Assembly: GCF_003814875.1 (NCBI RefSeq)
Contig: NZ_RKQF01000001.1
Location: 2,976,001-3,040,000 of the forward strand
Direction: 5' to 3'
Length of the DNA: 64,000 nucleotides
Source: Streptomyces sp. Ag109_O5-1
GTDB lineage: Bacteria; Actinomycetota; Actinomycetes; Streptomycetales; Streptomycetaceae
In this document: positions 52,386 to 61,311 of the stretch, piece by piece
How the letters are laid out: every line of letters begins with the position of its first letter
Position numbering within the stretch: the first letter of the stretch is position 1
Program-made: the position numbers and the translations under genes
The notes under the pieces: model-generated
The model's input: the letters and a program-made list of their open reading frames with translations, nothing else
Databases searched by the model: none
What the model was told of the DNA's origin: nothing

Positions 52386-52469
52386 AGCGAGTAAGGCCGC
52401 ATACGGCGCGGCACTGATCGGAAGCCAAGTGGACAGGACCTCAGCCACCTACGGCCGCCCCGGGCTCCG
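52386..52469 (+). repeat. 84-bp direct repeat, right copy
   Basis: Starts AGCGAGTAAGGCCGCATACG and matches 50190-50273 at about 90%. Here it is followed by CAGGAGCCGGGTTTCCCAAC rather than CRISPR repeats. Confidence 0.8.
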
Positions 52470-52586
52470 CAGGAGCCGGGTTTCCCAACCCAAGATCCGT
52501 GGCTGCTCTCATGGCTACGTACGTAGCCGTGTGGTCCGGTTTGAACCAGTGTGGAGCGGGGTCCGCGTCAGTCTCCGCTCTGCGGT

Positions 52587-54026
52587 TCAGACGGCCTGCG
52601 GCTCCCGCTCAGGGACGGCGTCCGCTCTCTCGCCCAAGCCTCTGACCAGCGTGGATTTCCGGCGCCCGTAGCCGAGGTAGACCAGCAGGCCCACGACCAG
52701 GAAGACGGCGAACTGGATCCAGGTCGTCCACCCGGTCTCGTACATCAGGTACAGGCAGAAGCCGACGCCCAGCAGCGGCATGACCGGGTAGAGCGGCACC
52801 CGGAAGGTGCGGGCGAGGCCCGGTTCGCGGCGGCGCAGGGCGATCACCGCGATGTTCACCACGGCCATGATCGCGAGGGTGCCGATGGTGCACAGGTTCA
52901 TCACCGCGTCCAGCGAGGCGAAGGCCGCCGGGAGCGCGAAGACGACCGCGACGATCAGGGTGCCGGAGACCGGTGTGGCGGTCCGCGGCGAGACCCGCTC
53001 GAAGACACGCGGGATCAGACCGTCCCGGGACATCGACATCAGGATGCGGGTCTGGCCGTACATCACGGCGAGCACCACGGAGGCGATGGCGACGACCGCG
53101 CCGAAGGCGATCACCCCGCCGCCGATCGTGGACCCGGTGATCTGGTTGACGACGTAGGACAGGGCGGCGGGGCGGCCGGCGACCTGGTCGCCGCCGATGG
53201 CGCCGGTCGCGGCGAGGGCGACCGCGCAGTAGAGCAGGGTGACCACGCCCATGCAGACGAGGATCGCGACCGGGATGTCCCGGCGCGGGTTCTTCGCCTC
53301 CTCACCGGCGGTGGTGATCGCGTCGAAGCCGATGTACGAGAAGAACGCGGCGGTGGTGCCCGCGCCGATGCCGCCGAAGCCGGCCGGGGAGAACGGCACC
53401 AGGTTGCCGTCCTTGAAGGCGCTGAAGCCGATCACGCAGAAGGCGACCAGGATGACCAGCTTCACGGCGGCCATCGCGGCGGTGGCGCGGGCGCTCTCCC
53501 GCACCCCGCGCATCAGCAGCACGGCGGCCATCGCGATGACGACCACCGCGGGGAGGTTCACGATCCCGCCGTCGCCGGGGCCCGCGGCCAGGGCGTGCGG
53601 GAGCTGGAGGCCGGTGAGGCTGTGCAGCAGTTCGTCGACGTACTGGCTCCAGCCGACCGCGACGGCGGAGATCGAGACGCCGTACTCCAGGAGCAGGCAC
53701 CAGCCGACCAGGAAGGCGGTGGACTCGCCGAGACCGGCATAGGCGAAGGAGTACGACGATCCGGAGACCGGGATCGCGCCGCCCAGCTCGGCGAAGGAGA
53801 GGGCGGTGAAGACGCAGGTGACCGCGGCGAGGGCGAAGGAGACGACGACGGCCGGTCCGGCCTGGGCGACCGAGTCGGACAGACCGACGAAGATGCCGGT
53901 GCCGACGATCGCGCCGATGCCGAAGCAGATCAGCTGGAAGAGGCCCATGGTGCGGCGGAGGCCGTGGCCCGCCCGGTCGGCGCCGGATTCGGCGACCAGC
54001 AGGTGCGGGGACTTGATGCGGGGCAT
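52587..54026 (-). CDS. APC-family amino-acid permease of the arginine deiminase operon
   Basis: The protein has 479 residues from ATG 54026 (no strong ribosome site; the start could vary). Twelve hydrophobic segments are typical of cationic amino-acid transporters: GLFQLICFGIGAIVGTGIFV near the N-terminus, the family signature FAELGGAIPVSGSSYSFAYA and FFSYIGFDAITTAGEEAKNP. The gene lies downstream of the ornithine carbamoyltransferase and arginine deiminase genes, so arginine or arginine/ornithine exchange is the likely cargo. The last ~25 residues (KSTLVRGLGERADAVPEREP) come from the island; the original end is stranded at 36404. Confidence 0.9.
   Translation of the reverse strand: MPRIKSPHLLVAESGADRAGHGLRRTMGLFQLICFGIGAIVGTGIFVGLSDSVAQAGPAVVVSFALAAVTCVFTALSFAELGGAIPVSGSSYSFAYAGLGESTAFLVGWCLLLEYGVSISAVAVGWSQYVDELLHSLTGLQLPHALAAGPGDGGIVNLPAVVVIAMAAVLLMRGVRESARATAAMAAVKLVILVAFCVIGFSAFKDGNLVPFSPAGFGGIGAGTTAAFFSYIGFDAITTAGEEAKNPRRDIPVAILVCMGVVTLLYCAVALAATGAIGGDQVAGRPAALSYVVNQITGSTIGGGVIAFGAVVAIASVVLAVMYGQTRILMSMSRDGLIPRVFERVSPRTATPVSGTLIVAVVFALPAAFASLDAVMNLCTIGTLAIMAVVNIAVIALRRREPGLARTFRVPLYPVMPLLGVGFCLYLMYETGWTTWIQFAVFLVVGLLVYLGYGRRKSTLVRGLGERADAVPEREPQAV
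52646..52749 (+). repeat. Right island junction: 104-bp direct repeat within the permease 3' end
   Basis: Matches 36460-36563 with two mismatches; 52666-52749 is identical. It lies inside the coding end of the permease, which continues past it with a different C-terminal tail. It is a candidate attachment-site identity block (attR). Confidence 0.85.
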
Positions 54027-54148
54027 GCGGGTGGTGCTCGTTTCTGGTGGTGCGAACGTCCCTGATGGGGGCGTGGGTGCGGCCTCGGCAGGGGTGGCGC
54101 CGGGCCGCCGAAAGGATAGGGCCTGGTGAGGCCTTTGCGGTACGACGA

Positions 54149-55156
54149 TCAGGCGAGCGTGGCCACCAGGACCGCCTTGATGGTGTGCATCCGGTTCTCG
54201 GCCTCGTCGAAGACGACCGAGTGCTCGGACTCGAACACCTCGTCGGTGACCTCCAGCTCGGTCAGCCCGTGCCGCTCGTGGATCTCGCGGCCGACGTCGG
54301 TGCCGAGGTCGTGGAAGGCCGGCAGGCAGTGCAGGAACTTGACGTCGGCGTTGCCGGTGGCACGCAGCACGTCCATGGTGACGGCGTAGGGGCCGAGCAG
54401 CGCGATGCGCTCGTCCCAGACCTCCTTGGGCTCGCCCATCGACACCCATACGTCGGTGGCGATGAAGTCGGCGGCGCGCACGCCTTCCTTCACGTCCTCA
54501 GTGAGCGTGATCCGGGCCCCGGACGCGTCGGCGAGCTGCTGGGCCAGCTCGACGATGGTGTCGTCCGGCCACAGCAGCCGGGGGGCGACGATCCGGACGT
54601 CCATGCCGAGCAGGGCGCCGGTGACCAGGTAGGAGTTGCCCATGTTGTAGCGGGCGTCGCCGAGGTAGGCGAAGGCGATGCCGGTGAGCGGCTTGTCGCT
54701 GTGCTCGGTCATGGTGAGCACGTCGGCGAGCATCTGGGTGGGGTGCCATTCGTCGGTGAGGCCGTTGTAGACGGGGACCCCGGCGAACGCGGCCAGCTCC
54801 TCCACGACACCCTGTCCGTGCCCGCGGTACTCGATCGCGTCGAACATCCGGCCGAGGACCCGGGCGGTGTCCTTCACCGACTCCTTGTGCCCGATCTGCG
54901 AGCCGGCCGGGTCGAGGTAGGTGGTGTGGGCGCCCTGGTCGGCGGCGGCGACCTCGAAGGCGCAGCGGGTGCGGGTGGAGGTCTTCTCGAAGACCAGCGC
55001 GATGTTCTTGCCGCGCAGGTGCTGCGTCTCGGTCCCGGCCTTCTTGGCCGCCTTCAGCTCGGCGGCCAGCTCGACCAGCCCGCGGAACTCCTCCTGGGTG
55101 AAGTCCAGCTCCTTGAGGAAGTGGCGGCCGGCGAGGGCGGTCGGGACTGTCGCCAT
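54149..55156 (-). CDS. arcB: Ornithine carbamoyltransferase
   Basis: The protein has 335 residues. The carbamoyl-phosphate motif is [15 protein letters not shown] and the ornithine/catalytic motif is [15 protein letters not shown]; the [11 protein letters not shown] block is also present. It interconverts ornithine plus carbamoyl phosphate and citrulline. Placement between an arginine deiminase gene and a permease favours the catabolic (ArcB) role, yielding carbamoyl phosphate from citrulline, over the biosynthetic ArgF. No carbamate kinase gene is in the window. Confidence 0.93.
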   Translation of the reverse strand: MATVPTALAGRHFLKELDFTQEEFRGLVELAAELKAAKKAGTETQHLRGKNIALVFEKTSTRTRCAFEVAAADQGAHTTYLDPAGSQIGHKESVKDTARVLGRMFDAIEYRGHGQGVVEELAAFAGVPVYNGLTDEWHPTQMLADVLTMTEHSDKPLTGIAFAYLGDARYNMGNSYLVTGALLGMDVRIVAPRLLWPDDTIVELAQQLADASGARITLTEDVKEGVRAADFIATDVWVSMGEPKEVWDERIALLGPYAVTMDVLRATGNADVKFLHCLPAFHDLGTDVGREIHERHGLTELEVTDEVFESEHSVVFDEAENRMHTIKAVLVATLA

Positions 55157-55195
55157 GGGGGCGCTCCAGAGTACGGGTCGGCTTCAGGGACCATG

Positions 55196-55235
55196 GAAGT
55201 CTATACGATGTTCCACATTTCTATACAGTCGCTCC
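55196..55235 (-). promoter_or_regulatory. AT-rich control region between arcA and arcB
   Basis: TCTATAC occurs twice (near 55200 and 55220), two helical turns apart, inside a local AT-rich stretch just upstream of the arcB start. On the minus strand TATAGA boxes could serve as a -10. It may be a separate promoter or regulator site for arcB and the permease. Confidence 0.4.
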
Positions 55236-55248
55236 GCCGGGGGCTGCG

Positions 55249-56472
55249 TCACACCGCGTCCCGCTCCACCGGGCAGCTCATACAGCGCGGCCCGCCCCTG
55301 CCCCGGCCCAGCTCACTGCCCGGGATCTCTATCACCTCGATGCCCTGCTTGCGCAGATGGGTGTTGGTGGTGGAGTTGCGTTCGTAGGCGACGACGACAC
55401 CGGGTTCGACGGCGAGCACGTTGCAGCCGTCGTCCCACTGCTCGCGCTCGGCCGCGTGCACGTCCTGGGTGGCAGTGAGGACCCGGATCTCGCTGAGGCC
55501 GAGTGCGGCGGCGATCGCGCGGTGCATGTGCTCCGGCGGATGGTCGGTGACCTTGAGCTCCTTGTCGGCCCCGCCCGGTTCGATGGTGTACGAGCGGAGC
55601 ATGCCGAGCCCGGCGTACTGGGTGAAGGTGCCGCCGTCGACCATCGTCATCACGGTGTCGAGATGCATGAAGGCGCGCCCCTTCGGCATGTCGAGGGCCA
55701 CGATCGTCCGCGCGGAGCCCGCCGCGAACAGCTTGTGCGCGAGCATCTCCACGGCCTGCGGGGTGGTGCGCTCGCTCATACCGATCAGGACCGCGCCGTT
55801 GCCGATCACCAGGACGTCACCGCCCTCGATGGTGGAGGGGTAGGCGGCCTGCCCCTCCGACCAGACGTGGAACGTCTCGTCACGGAAGAGGGGGTGGTGC
55901 CGGTAGATCGCCTCGAAGTGCACGGTCTCGCGCTGCCGGGCGGGCCAGCGCATGGCGTTGATGGAGACCCCGTCGTAGACCCAGGCGGAGGTGTCGCGGG
56001 TGAAGAGGTGGTTGGGGAGCGGTTCGAGGAGGAAGTCGTCGAGGTCCATCACATGGAAGCGGACCGAGGTGGGCTCCTCGTGCGCGTCCAGGAACTCCCG
56101 CTTGGTCATGCCGCCGACCAGCGCCTCGGCCAGCTCGCGCGCGGGCAGCGCCTCGAAGGCGGCGCGCAGGTGGTCGGTGGCGAGGGGGCCGTACTCCTTC
56201 TCGTCGAAGACCCGGTCCAGGACGAGGCTGCGGGCGGCGGGGAGGTCCAGGGTCTCGGTGAGCAGGTCGCCGAAGAGATGGACGGCGACCCCGCGGTCGC
56301 GCAGGACGTCGGCGAAGCCGTCGTGCTCGGCCCGGGCCCGGCGCACCCAGAGGACGTCGTCGAAGAGAAGGGCGTCCTTGTTGCTCGGGGTGAGCCTTTT
56401 CAGCTCCAGGTCCGGCCGGTGCAGGATGACCCGGCGCAGCCGCCCGGCCTCGGAGTCGACATGGAATCCCAT
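55249..56472 (-). CDS. arcA: Arginine deiminase
   Basis: The protein has 407 residues from ATG 56472 (GGAG upstream). Guanidino-modifying motifs are present: [51 protein letters not shown], and the catalytic Cys in [11 protein letters not shown] near the end. It hydrolyses arginine to citrulline and ammonia, the first step of the arginine deiminase pathway. It heads the operon arcA-arcB-permease. Confidence 0.95.
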   Translation of the reverse strand: MGFHVDSEAGRLRRVILHRPDLELKRLTPSNKDALLFDDVLWVRRARAEHDGFADVLRDRGVAVHLFGDLLTETLDLPAARSLVLDRVFDEKEYGPLATDHLRAAFEALPARELAEALVGGMTKREFLDAHEEPTSVRFHVMDLDDFLLEPLPNHLFTRDTSAWVYDGVSINAMRWPARQRETVHFEAIYRHHPLFRDETFHVWSEGQAAYPSTIEGGDVLVIGNGAVLIGMSERTTPQAVEMLAHKLFAAGSARTIVALDMPKGRAFMHLDTVMTMVDGGTFTQYAGLGMLRSYTIEPGGADKELKVTDHPPEHMHRAIAAALGLSEIRVLTATQDVHAAEREQWDDGCNVLAVEPGVVVAYERNSTTNTHLRKQGIEVIEIPGSELGRGRGGPRCMSCPVERDAV

Positions 56473-56526
56473 GTCTCCATCCTGACCATCGCCGACCGTC
56501 TTCACCCCCCGCTCGACCGTTTCTTG

Positions 56527-56547
56527 TTGTCGTCCCCTTGACGACAA
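56527..56547. promoter_or_regulatory. Inverted repeat upstream of arcA
   Basis: TTGTCGT (56527-56533) and ACGACAA (56541-56547) form a 7-bp inverted repeat with seven bases between. It sits 55 bases before the arcA start and 55 before the divergent SPFH gene, a natural operator position for either. Confidence 0.5.
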
Positions 56548-56601
56548 ACGAGAGCCAGGATTATGGTCAATATGACTCTAAAGGCGAGGGGGGCGGATTC
56601 G

Positions 56602-57771
56602 ATGGCCGACATCACCCGCCGTCTGGGCTGGCGCCATCTGCGCGGGGCTCCGACGGCGCACGTCAGACACCACCGGGGCGGAACGCTGCTGCACGACGGT
56701 CCGGGGCTCAGCTTCTGGTTCCGGGCGCTCAGCGCGGCGATCTCGGAAGTGCCGGTCGACGACCGCGAACTGGCCATGACCTTCCATGCCCGTACGGCCG
56801 ACTTCCAGGACGTGGTGGTCCAGGCGACGGTCACCTACCGCGTCGGCGACCCGGCGGTGGCGGCCGCCCGCCTCGACTTCTCGATAGACCCGGACACGGG
56901 AGCCTGGCGGGGCACTCCGCTGGAACAACTGGGCACCCTGCTCACGGAGACGGCCCAGCAGCACGCGCTGGACGTCCTGGCCCGGACCCTGCTCTCGGAG
57001 GCGCTGGTCGACGGGGTGGCGGCGGTGCGGGAGCAGGTCGCGGCCGGGCTGGCCGCCGAGCCCCGGCTGCCGGCGACCGGGATAGAGGTGGTGGCCGTCC
57101 GGGTGATGGCGCTGCGGCCCGAGCCGGAGGTGGAGCGGGCGCTGCGCACCCCGGCCCGCGAGCAGATCCAGCAGGAGGCCGACCGGGCGACCTACGAACG
57201 GCGGGCGGTGGCCGTCGAGCGCGAGCGGGCGATCGCCGAGAACGAGCTGGCCAGCCAGATCGAACTGGCCCGCCGCGAGGAGCAGTTGGTCGAGCAGCGG
57301 GGCACGAACGCCCGGCGCGAGGCGGAGGAGCACGCGGCGGCGGACGCGGTCCGGGCGGGGGCGGAGGCGACCCGGACGGTGAAGCTGGCGGAGGCGGAGG
57401 CGACCAAGTCCGTGAAGTTCGCCGAGGCCGAGGCGGCGCGGTCCGTGAAGCTGGCGGAGGCGGAAGCGGCCAGGTCCGTGAAGCTGGCCGACGCCGAGGC
57501 GGCGCGGTCCGTGAAGCTGGGTGAGGCCGAGGCGGCCCGGGCGGTCGCGCTCGCGCGGGCCGAGGCGGCGGGGGCACGGGAGGTCGGCGAGGCCCGGGCC
57601 GCGGCACAGGCGGCCTGGCTGCGGGTGCATGGCGAGGTGGACGTGGCCACGCTGCACGCCCTCACGGGCACCCGGCTGGCGGAGAACCTCCCGCGCATCG
57701 ACAGCCTGACCGTGTCGCCGGACGTGCTGACGGGGCTGCTGGCGAAGCTGGGCTCGGCGGAGGGGGTGTGA
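56602..57771 (+). CDS. SPFH/Band 7-type protein with hendecad repeats
   Basis: The protein has 389 residues from ATG 56602 with GAGGGGGGCGG upstream; ATG 56563 or 56572 would lengthen it. The SPFH domain covers ~30-230 (LSFWFRALSAAISEVPVDDR, ADFQDVVVQATVTYRV, VVAVRVMALRPEPEVERAL). Residues ~235-360 are a long charged coiled coil. It includes five near-perfect 11-residue repeats of the form K-L-A-E-A-E-A-A-R-S-V. No membrane helix is obvious. Such proteins scaffold membrane microdomains. The gene is divergent from arcA and followed by an NAD-kinase-like gene. Confidence 0.87.
   Translation: MADITRRLGWRHLRGAPTAHVRHHRGGTLLHDGPGLSFWFRALSAAISEVPVDDRELAMTFHARTADFQDVVVQATVTYRVGDPAVAAARLDFSIDPDTGAWRGTPLEQLGTLLTETAQQHALDVLARTLLSEALVDGVAAVREQVAAGLAAEPRLPATGIEVVAVRVMALRPEPEVERALRTPAREQIQQEADRATYERRAVAVERERAIAENELASQIELARREEQLVEQRGTNARREAEEHAAADAVRAGAEATRTVKLAEAEATKSVKFAEAEAARSVKLAEAEAARSVKLADAEAARSVKLGEAEAARAVALARAEAAGAREVGEARAAAQAAWLRVHGEVDVATLHALTGTRLAENLPRIDSLTVSPDVLTGLLAKLGSAEGV
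57382..57546 (+). repeat. Five 33-bp tandem repeats in the SPFH gene
   Basis: Units start at 57382, 57415, 57448, 57481 and 57514. They encode KLAEAEATKSV, KFAEAEAARSV, KLAEAEAARSV, KLADAEAARSV and KLGEAEAARAV. An 11-residue period is that of hendecad (right-handed) coiled coils. Sequence likeness at base level points to recent unit duplication. Confidence 0.9.
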
Positions 57772-57868
57772 ACACGGCGACCGGGTCCGCGGTCAGGGGC
57801 CGTACGGCGTGGCCGGCGGCCTCGCCGGATCCGTCCGCCCGGTTCCACCGGGTCCCGGAGGCGGCGCC

Positions 57869-58762
57869 ATGAGCCTCGCGCCCCGTGCCGTGCTCGTCCA
57901 CCGCACCACCGAGTACGAGGAGCTGGTGGCCCACCACGGCACCCATGGCCAGGCCGCCTTCTTCCTCTCCTCCCGGGGCCGGGACATCGAGGAGGTCGCC
58001 GAACGGCACCGGCGCACCCGGCGGGCGCTCGCCGAGGTGACCTCGGCGGTGCCGCTGACCTGGCGTCAGGCGCGGGTGGAGCGGGGCGACCTGGACCGCT
58101 TCCTGTTCGCGCCGGAGGACGTGGTCGTGGTGGTCGGCCAGGACGGGCTGGTGGCGAACGTGGCCAAGTACCTGGACGGCCAGCCGGTGATCGGGATCGA
58201 CACCGACCCCGGCCGCAACCCCGGTGTCCTCGTACGACACCGGCCCACGGACGCGGTTGTGCTGCTGGGCTCGGCCGGGGCCACGGGCGTCGATGAGCTG
58301 ACCATGGTCGAGGCGGTCGCCGACGACACACAGCGGCTCGTGGCGCTCAACGAGATCTATCTGGGTACCGCCGGTCATCAGACCGCCCGATACCGCCTGG
58401 GCCTCGAGGACGACGGGGGTGTCGTCGAGGCCCAGGCCTCCTCCGGGGTGCTGGTGGGCACCGGCACCGGGGCCACCGGGTGGCTGCGCTCGCTGTGGCA
58501 GGAGCGCGGCGCCCGGCAGACCCTGCCCTCCCCCACCGAGAACCGCCTGCTCTGGTTCGTCCGCGAGGCCTGGCCGTCCCCGGCGACCGGCACTTCCCTG
58601 GTCGCCGGGGAACTCACGGCCTCCGCGGCCCTGACCCTCACGGTCGAGTCGGACCGCCTGATCGCCTTCGGCGACGGCATCGAGACGGACGCCCTGGAGC
58701 TGGCCTGGGGGCAGACGGTCCGCGTCGGAGCCTGCGCCCGCAGGCTCCGGCTGGTCGGCTGA
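57869..58762 (+). CDS. NAD(+)/diacylglycerol-kinase-like protein
   Basis: The protein has 297 residues from ATG 57869 (GGAGG upstream). It resembles NAD kinases in the C-terminal beta-sandwich (SSGVLVGTGTGATGWLRSLW, ENRLLWFVREAWPSP). The hallmark GGDGT loop is replaced by VVVGQDGLVANVAKYL, so the second Gly is Gln and Thr is Leu. Activity may be changed or lost. It lies after the SPFH gene and ends two bases before the convergent pnkp stop. Confidence 0.78.
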   Translation: MSLAPRAVLVHRTTEYEELVAHHGTHGQAAFFLSSRGRDIEEVAERHRRTRRALAEVTSAVPLTWRQARVERGDLDRFLFAPEDVVVVVGQDGLVANVAKYLDGQPVIGIDTDPGRNPGVLVRHRPTDAVVLLGSAGATGVDELTMVEAVADDTQRLVALNEIYLGTAGHQTARYRLGLEDDGGVVEAQASSGVLVGTGTGATGWLRSLWQERGARQTLPSPTENRLLWFVREAWPSPATGTSLVAGELTASAALTLTVESDRLIAFGDGIETDALELAWGQTVRVGACARRLRLVG

Positions 58763-58764
58763 CC

Positions 58765-61311
58765 TCAGAGCCGGGGGTCGACCGGCTCCGACTCCAGTGC
58801 CAGCACCCCGAACACCGCCTCGTGCACCCGCCACAGCGGCTCGCCGTCCGCGAGGCGGTCCAGGGCCTCCAGGCCCAGGGCGTACTCGCGGATCGCCAGG
58901 GACCGCTTGTGGTTGAGGAAGCGGTTGCGCAGGCGGGCCAGGTTGTCGGGGCGGGTGTACTCGGGACCGTAGATGATCCGCAGGTACTCGCGGCCCCGGC
59001 ACTTGATGCCCGGCTGGACCAGCCGGCCGGCCGGGTCGCGCACAACTGCCCCGAGCGGTTTGACGACCATGCCCTCGCCGCCCCGGCCGGTCATCTCCAG
59101 CCACCAGTCGACACCGGCCCGCACCGACTCCGGGTCGCCGGTGTCGACGTACAGGCGGCGGGTGGTCTGCAGCAGACCCGTCGGGTCGTTCTCCACCAGC
59201 CGGTCCAGCAGGGCGAGTTGCTCGTCGTGCTGGAGCCCGGCGAGGCTGCGGCCCTGGACCGCGAGGAGCTGGAAGGGGGCGAGGCGCACCCCGTCCAGGC
59301 CCTCGGTGGTCCAGCAGTAACGGCGGTAGGCGTCGGTGAACGCGGCCGCGTCGGCGGCGCGTGCACGCTGCCGGTCCCGCAGCCCACCGACGTCGACACC
59401 GCGCGCCGCCGCGCCCTCCAGGGCGGCCAGCGCACCCGGGAAGACCGCGCCGGAGGCGGCGCCCACGGCCGCGTACTGCGAGCGCAGCAGTCCGGCGGCC
59501 TTGAGCGACCACGGCAGCAGCTCGGCGTCCAACAGCAGCCAGTCGGTGGCGAGTTCGTCCCAGAGGCCGGCCGCGTCCACCGCCGCGCGGATCCGGCCGA
59601 GGATCTCCTCGGTCACCGATTCGTCGTCGAAGAACGGGCGTCCGGTGCGGGTGTAGAGGGAGCCGGTCGGCCCCGGGGCGACGCCGAAACGCTTGTGCGC
59701 CACCTCCGCGTCCCGGCACACCAGCACCACCGCCCGCGAGCCCATGTGCTTCTCCTCGCACACGACCCGGACGACCCCGCTCTCGGCGTACTGGGCGAAC
59801 GCCTCCGCCGGGTGCTCCAGATAGCCCTCGACATGACTCGTGGCCGTGGGTGCCATGGTCGGCGGGAGGTACGGCAGCAGGCGTGGGTCGATCGCGAAGC
59901 GGCTCATGACCTCCAGGGCGGCCGCCGCGTTCTCCTCGCGGACGCCGATCCGCCCCTGGTGCCGGGTCTCGACGACCCGTCGGCCCTGGACGTCCGCCAG
60001 GTCCAGCGGCCGCCCGTCCTGACCGCCCGGCGCCTCGGCGCGCAGGGGCCGGGCCGGCTCGTACCAGACCCGCTCGGCCGGTACGTCGACCAGTTCCCGC
60101 TCCGGCCAGCGCAGCGCGGTCAGCTTGCCGCCGAAGACGGCGCCGGTGTCCAGGCAGATGGTGTTGTTGAGCCAGCTCGCCTCGGGGACGGGGGTGTGAC
60201 CGTAGACGACGGCCGCCCGCCCCCGGTAGTCCTCCGCCCACGGGTAGCGCACCGGCAGGCCGAACTCGTCGGTCTCGCCGGTGGTGTCGCCGTAGAGCGC
60301 GTGCGAGCGGACCCGGCCGGAGGTGCGGCCGTGGTACTTCTCGGGCAGCCCGGCGTGGCAGACGACCAGCTTCCCGCCGTCGAGGACGTAGTGGCTGACG
60401 AGCCCGTCGATGAACTCCCGTACCTGCTGGGTGAACTCCTCGCTCTCGCTGTCCATCTGCTCGATGGTCTCGGCGAGTCCGTGGGTGTGCTGGACCTTGC
60501 GGCCCTTGAGATAACGCCCGTACTTGTTCTCGTGGTTGCCGGGCACGCAGAGGGCGTTGCCCGACCGGACCATCGACATCACCCGGCGCAGCACGCCCGG
60601 GCTGTCCGGGCCGCGGTCGACGAGGTCGCCGACGAAGACGGCAGTACGGCCCTGCGGGTGCACGCCGTCCTGGTACCCCAATTTCGCGAGCAGGGTCTCC
60701 AGTTCGGAGGCGCAGCCGTGGATGTCGCCGACGATGTCGAAGGGGCCGGTGAGGTGGGTCAGGTCGTTGAACCGCTTCTCGGTGACGACCGTCGCGGACT
60801 CGATCTCCTCGACACCGCGCAGGATGTGCACCTTGCGGAAGCCCTCGCGCTCCAAGTGCCTTATGGAACGGCGGAGTTCGCGGATGTGGCGCTGGATGAC
60901 CCGGCGCGGCATGTCGGCCCGGTCGATGCGGGCCGCGTTGCGCTCGGCGCACACCTCCTCGGGCACGTCGAGGACGATGACGATGGGCAGCACGTCGTAC
61001 TGCCGGGCCAGGTCGATCAGCTGCTTTCTCGACTCCTGCTGGACGCTGGTCGCGTCGACGACCGTGCGGCGGCCGGCGGCCAGTCGCTTGCCCGCGATGT
61101 AGTGCAGGACGTCGAAGGCGTCCTTCGTCGCGCTCTGGTCGTTCTCGTCGTCGGAGACCAGCCCCCGGCAGAAGTCGGAGGAGATCACCTCGGTCGGCTT
61201 GAAGTGGCGGTGCGCGAAGGTGGACTTGCCGGAGCCGGAGGCGCCGACGAGGACGACCAGGGAGAGGTCGGTGACGGGGAGGACCCGTCCGGTGTGCTGT
61301 GCCTCGGTCAT
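58765..61311 (-). CDS. pnkp: Polynucleotide kinase-phosphatase-ligase (bacterial Pnkp)
   Basis: The protein has 848 residues from ATG 61311, overlapping the hen1 stop by four bases. Three domains follow in order. The 5' kinase has P-loop VVLVGASGSGKSTFAHRHF (residues ~19-37). The calcineurin-type 2',3'-phosphatase has DIVGDIHGC, VFVGDLVDRGPDSP, CVPGNHENKYG and VVYGHTPVPEA. The C-terminal ligase/adenylyltransferase domain has the nucleotidyl Lys in VVCEEKHMGSRAVVL. It heals and prepares broken RNA ends for sealing together with Hen1. The order, coupling and length match the known Pnkp/Hen1 RNA-repair cassette. Confidence 0.96.
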   Translation of the reverse strand: MTEAQHTGRVLPVTDLSLVVLVGASGSGKSTFAHRHFKPTEVISSDFCRGLVSDDENDQSATKDAFDVLHYIAGKRLAAGRRTVVDATSVQQESRKQLIDLARQYDVLPIVIVLDVPEEVCAERNAARIDRADMPRRVIQRHIRELRRSIRHLEREGFRKVHILRGVEEIESATVVTEKRFNDLTHLTGPFDIVGDIHGCASELETLLAKLGYQDGVHPQGRTAVFVGDLVDRGPDSPGVLRRVMSMVRSGNALCVPGNHENKYGRYLKGRKVQHTHGLAETIEQMDSESEEFTQQVREFIDGLVSHYVLDGGKLVVCHAGLPEKYHGRTSGRVRSHALYGDTTGETDEFGLPVRYPWAEDYRGRAAVVYGHTPVPEASWLNNTICLDTGAVFGGKLTALRWPERELVDVPAERVWYEPARPLRAEAPGGQDGRPLDLADVQGRRVVETRHQGRIGVREENAAAALEVMSRFAIDPRLLPYLPPTMAPTATSHVEGYLEHPAEAFAQYAESGVVRVVCEEKHMGSRAVVLVCRDAEVAHKRFGVAPGPTGSLYTRTGRPFFDDESVTEEILGRIRAAVDAAGLWDELATDWLLLDAELLPWSLKAAGLLRSQYAAVGAASGAVFPGALAALEGAAARGVDVGGLRDRQRARAADAAAFTDAYRRYCWTTEGLDGVRLAPFQLLAVQGRSLAGLQHDEQLALLDRLVENDPTGLLQTTRRLYVDTGDPESVRAGVDWWLEMTGRGGEGMVVKPLGAVVRDPAGRLVQPGIKCRGREYLRIIYGPEYTRPDNLARLRNRFLNHKRSLAIREYALGLEALDRLADGEPLWRVHEAVFGVLALESEPVDPRL

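Larger units (their letters stand above)
36564..52749. mobile_element. 16.2-kb genomic island in the 3' end of an amino-acid permease gene
   Basis: Direct repeats of about 104 bp (36460-36563 and 52646-52749), both from the permease 3' end, bound the segment. The right copy restores the permease frame with a different last ~20 residues, the classic outcome of site-specific integration into a gene end. A tyrosine-recombinase C-terminal remnant sits 0.45 kb inside the right edge. The cargo is a mosaic of stress genes and numerous gene fragments with frameshifts. Prophage (terminase), IS, RHS and CRISPR pieces cluster in the right third. The element looks immobile now. Confidence 0.75.

Noticed and set aside
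52480..52580. tRNA gene as the island attachment site
   Set aside because: GGTTTGAACC resembles a T-loop, but no acceptor stem, anticodon arm or conserved D-arm could be folded around it. The repeat evidence places the junction in the permease gene instead.
36460..52749. Island repeats as a simple assembly duplication
   Set aside because: The two copies differ at two bases and lead into different C-terminal tails and different unique flanks, which a mis-assembly would not create.
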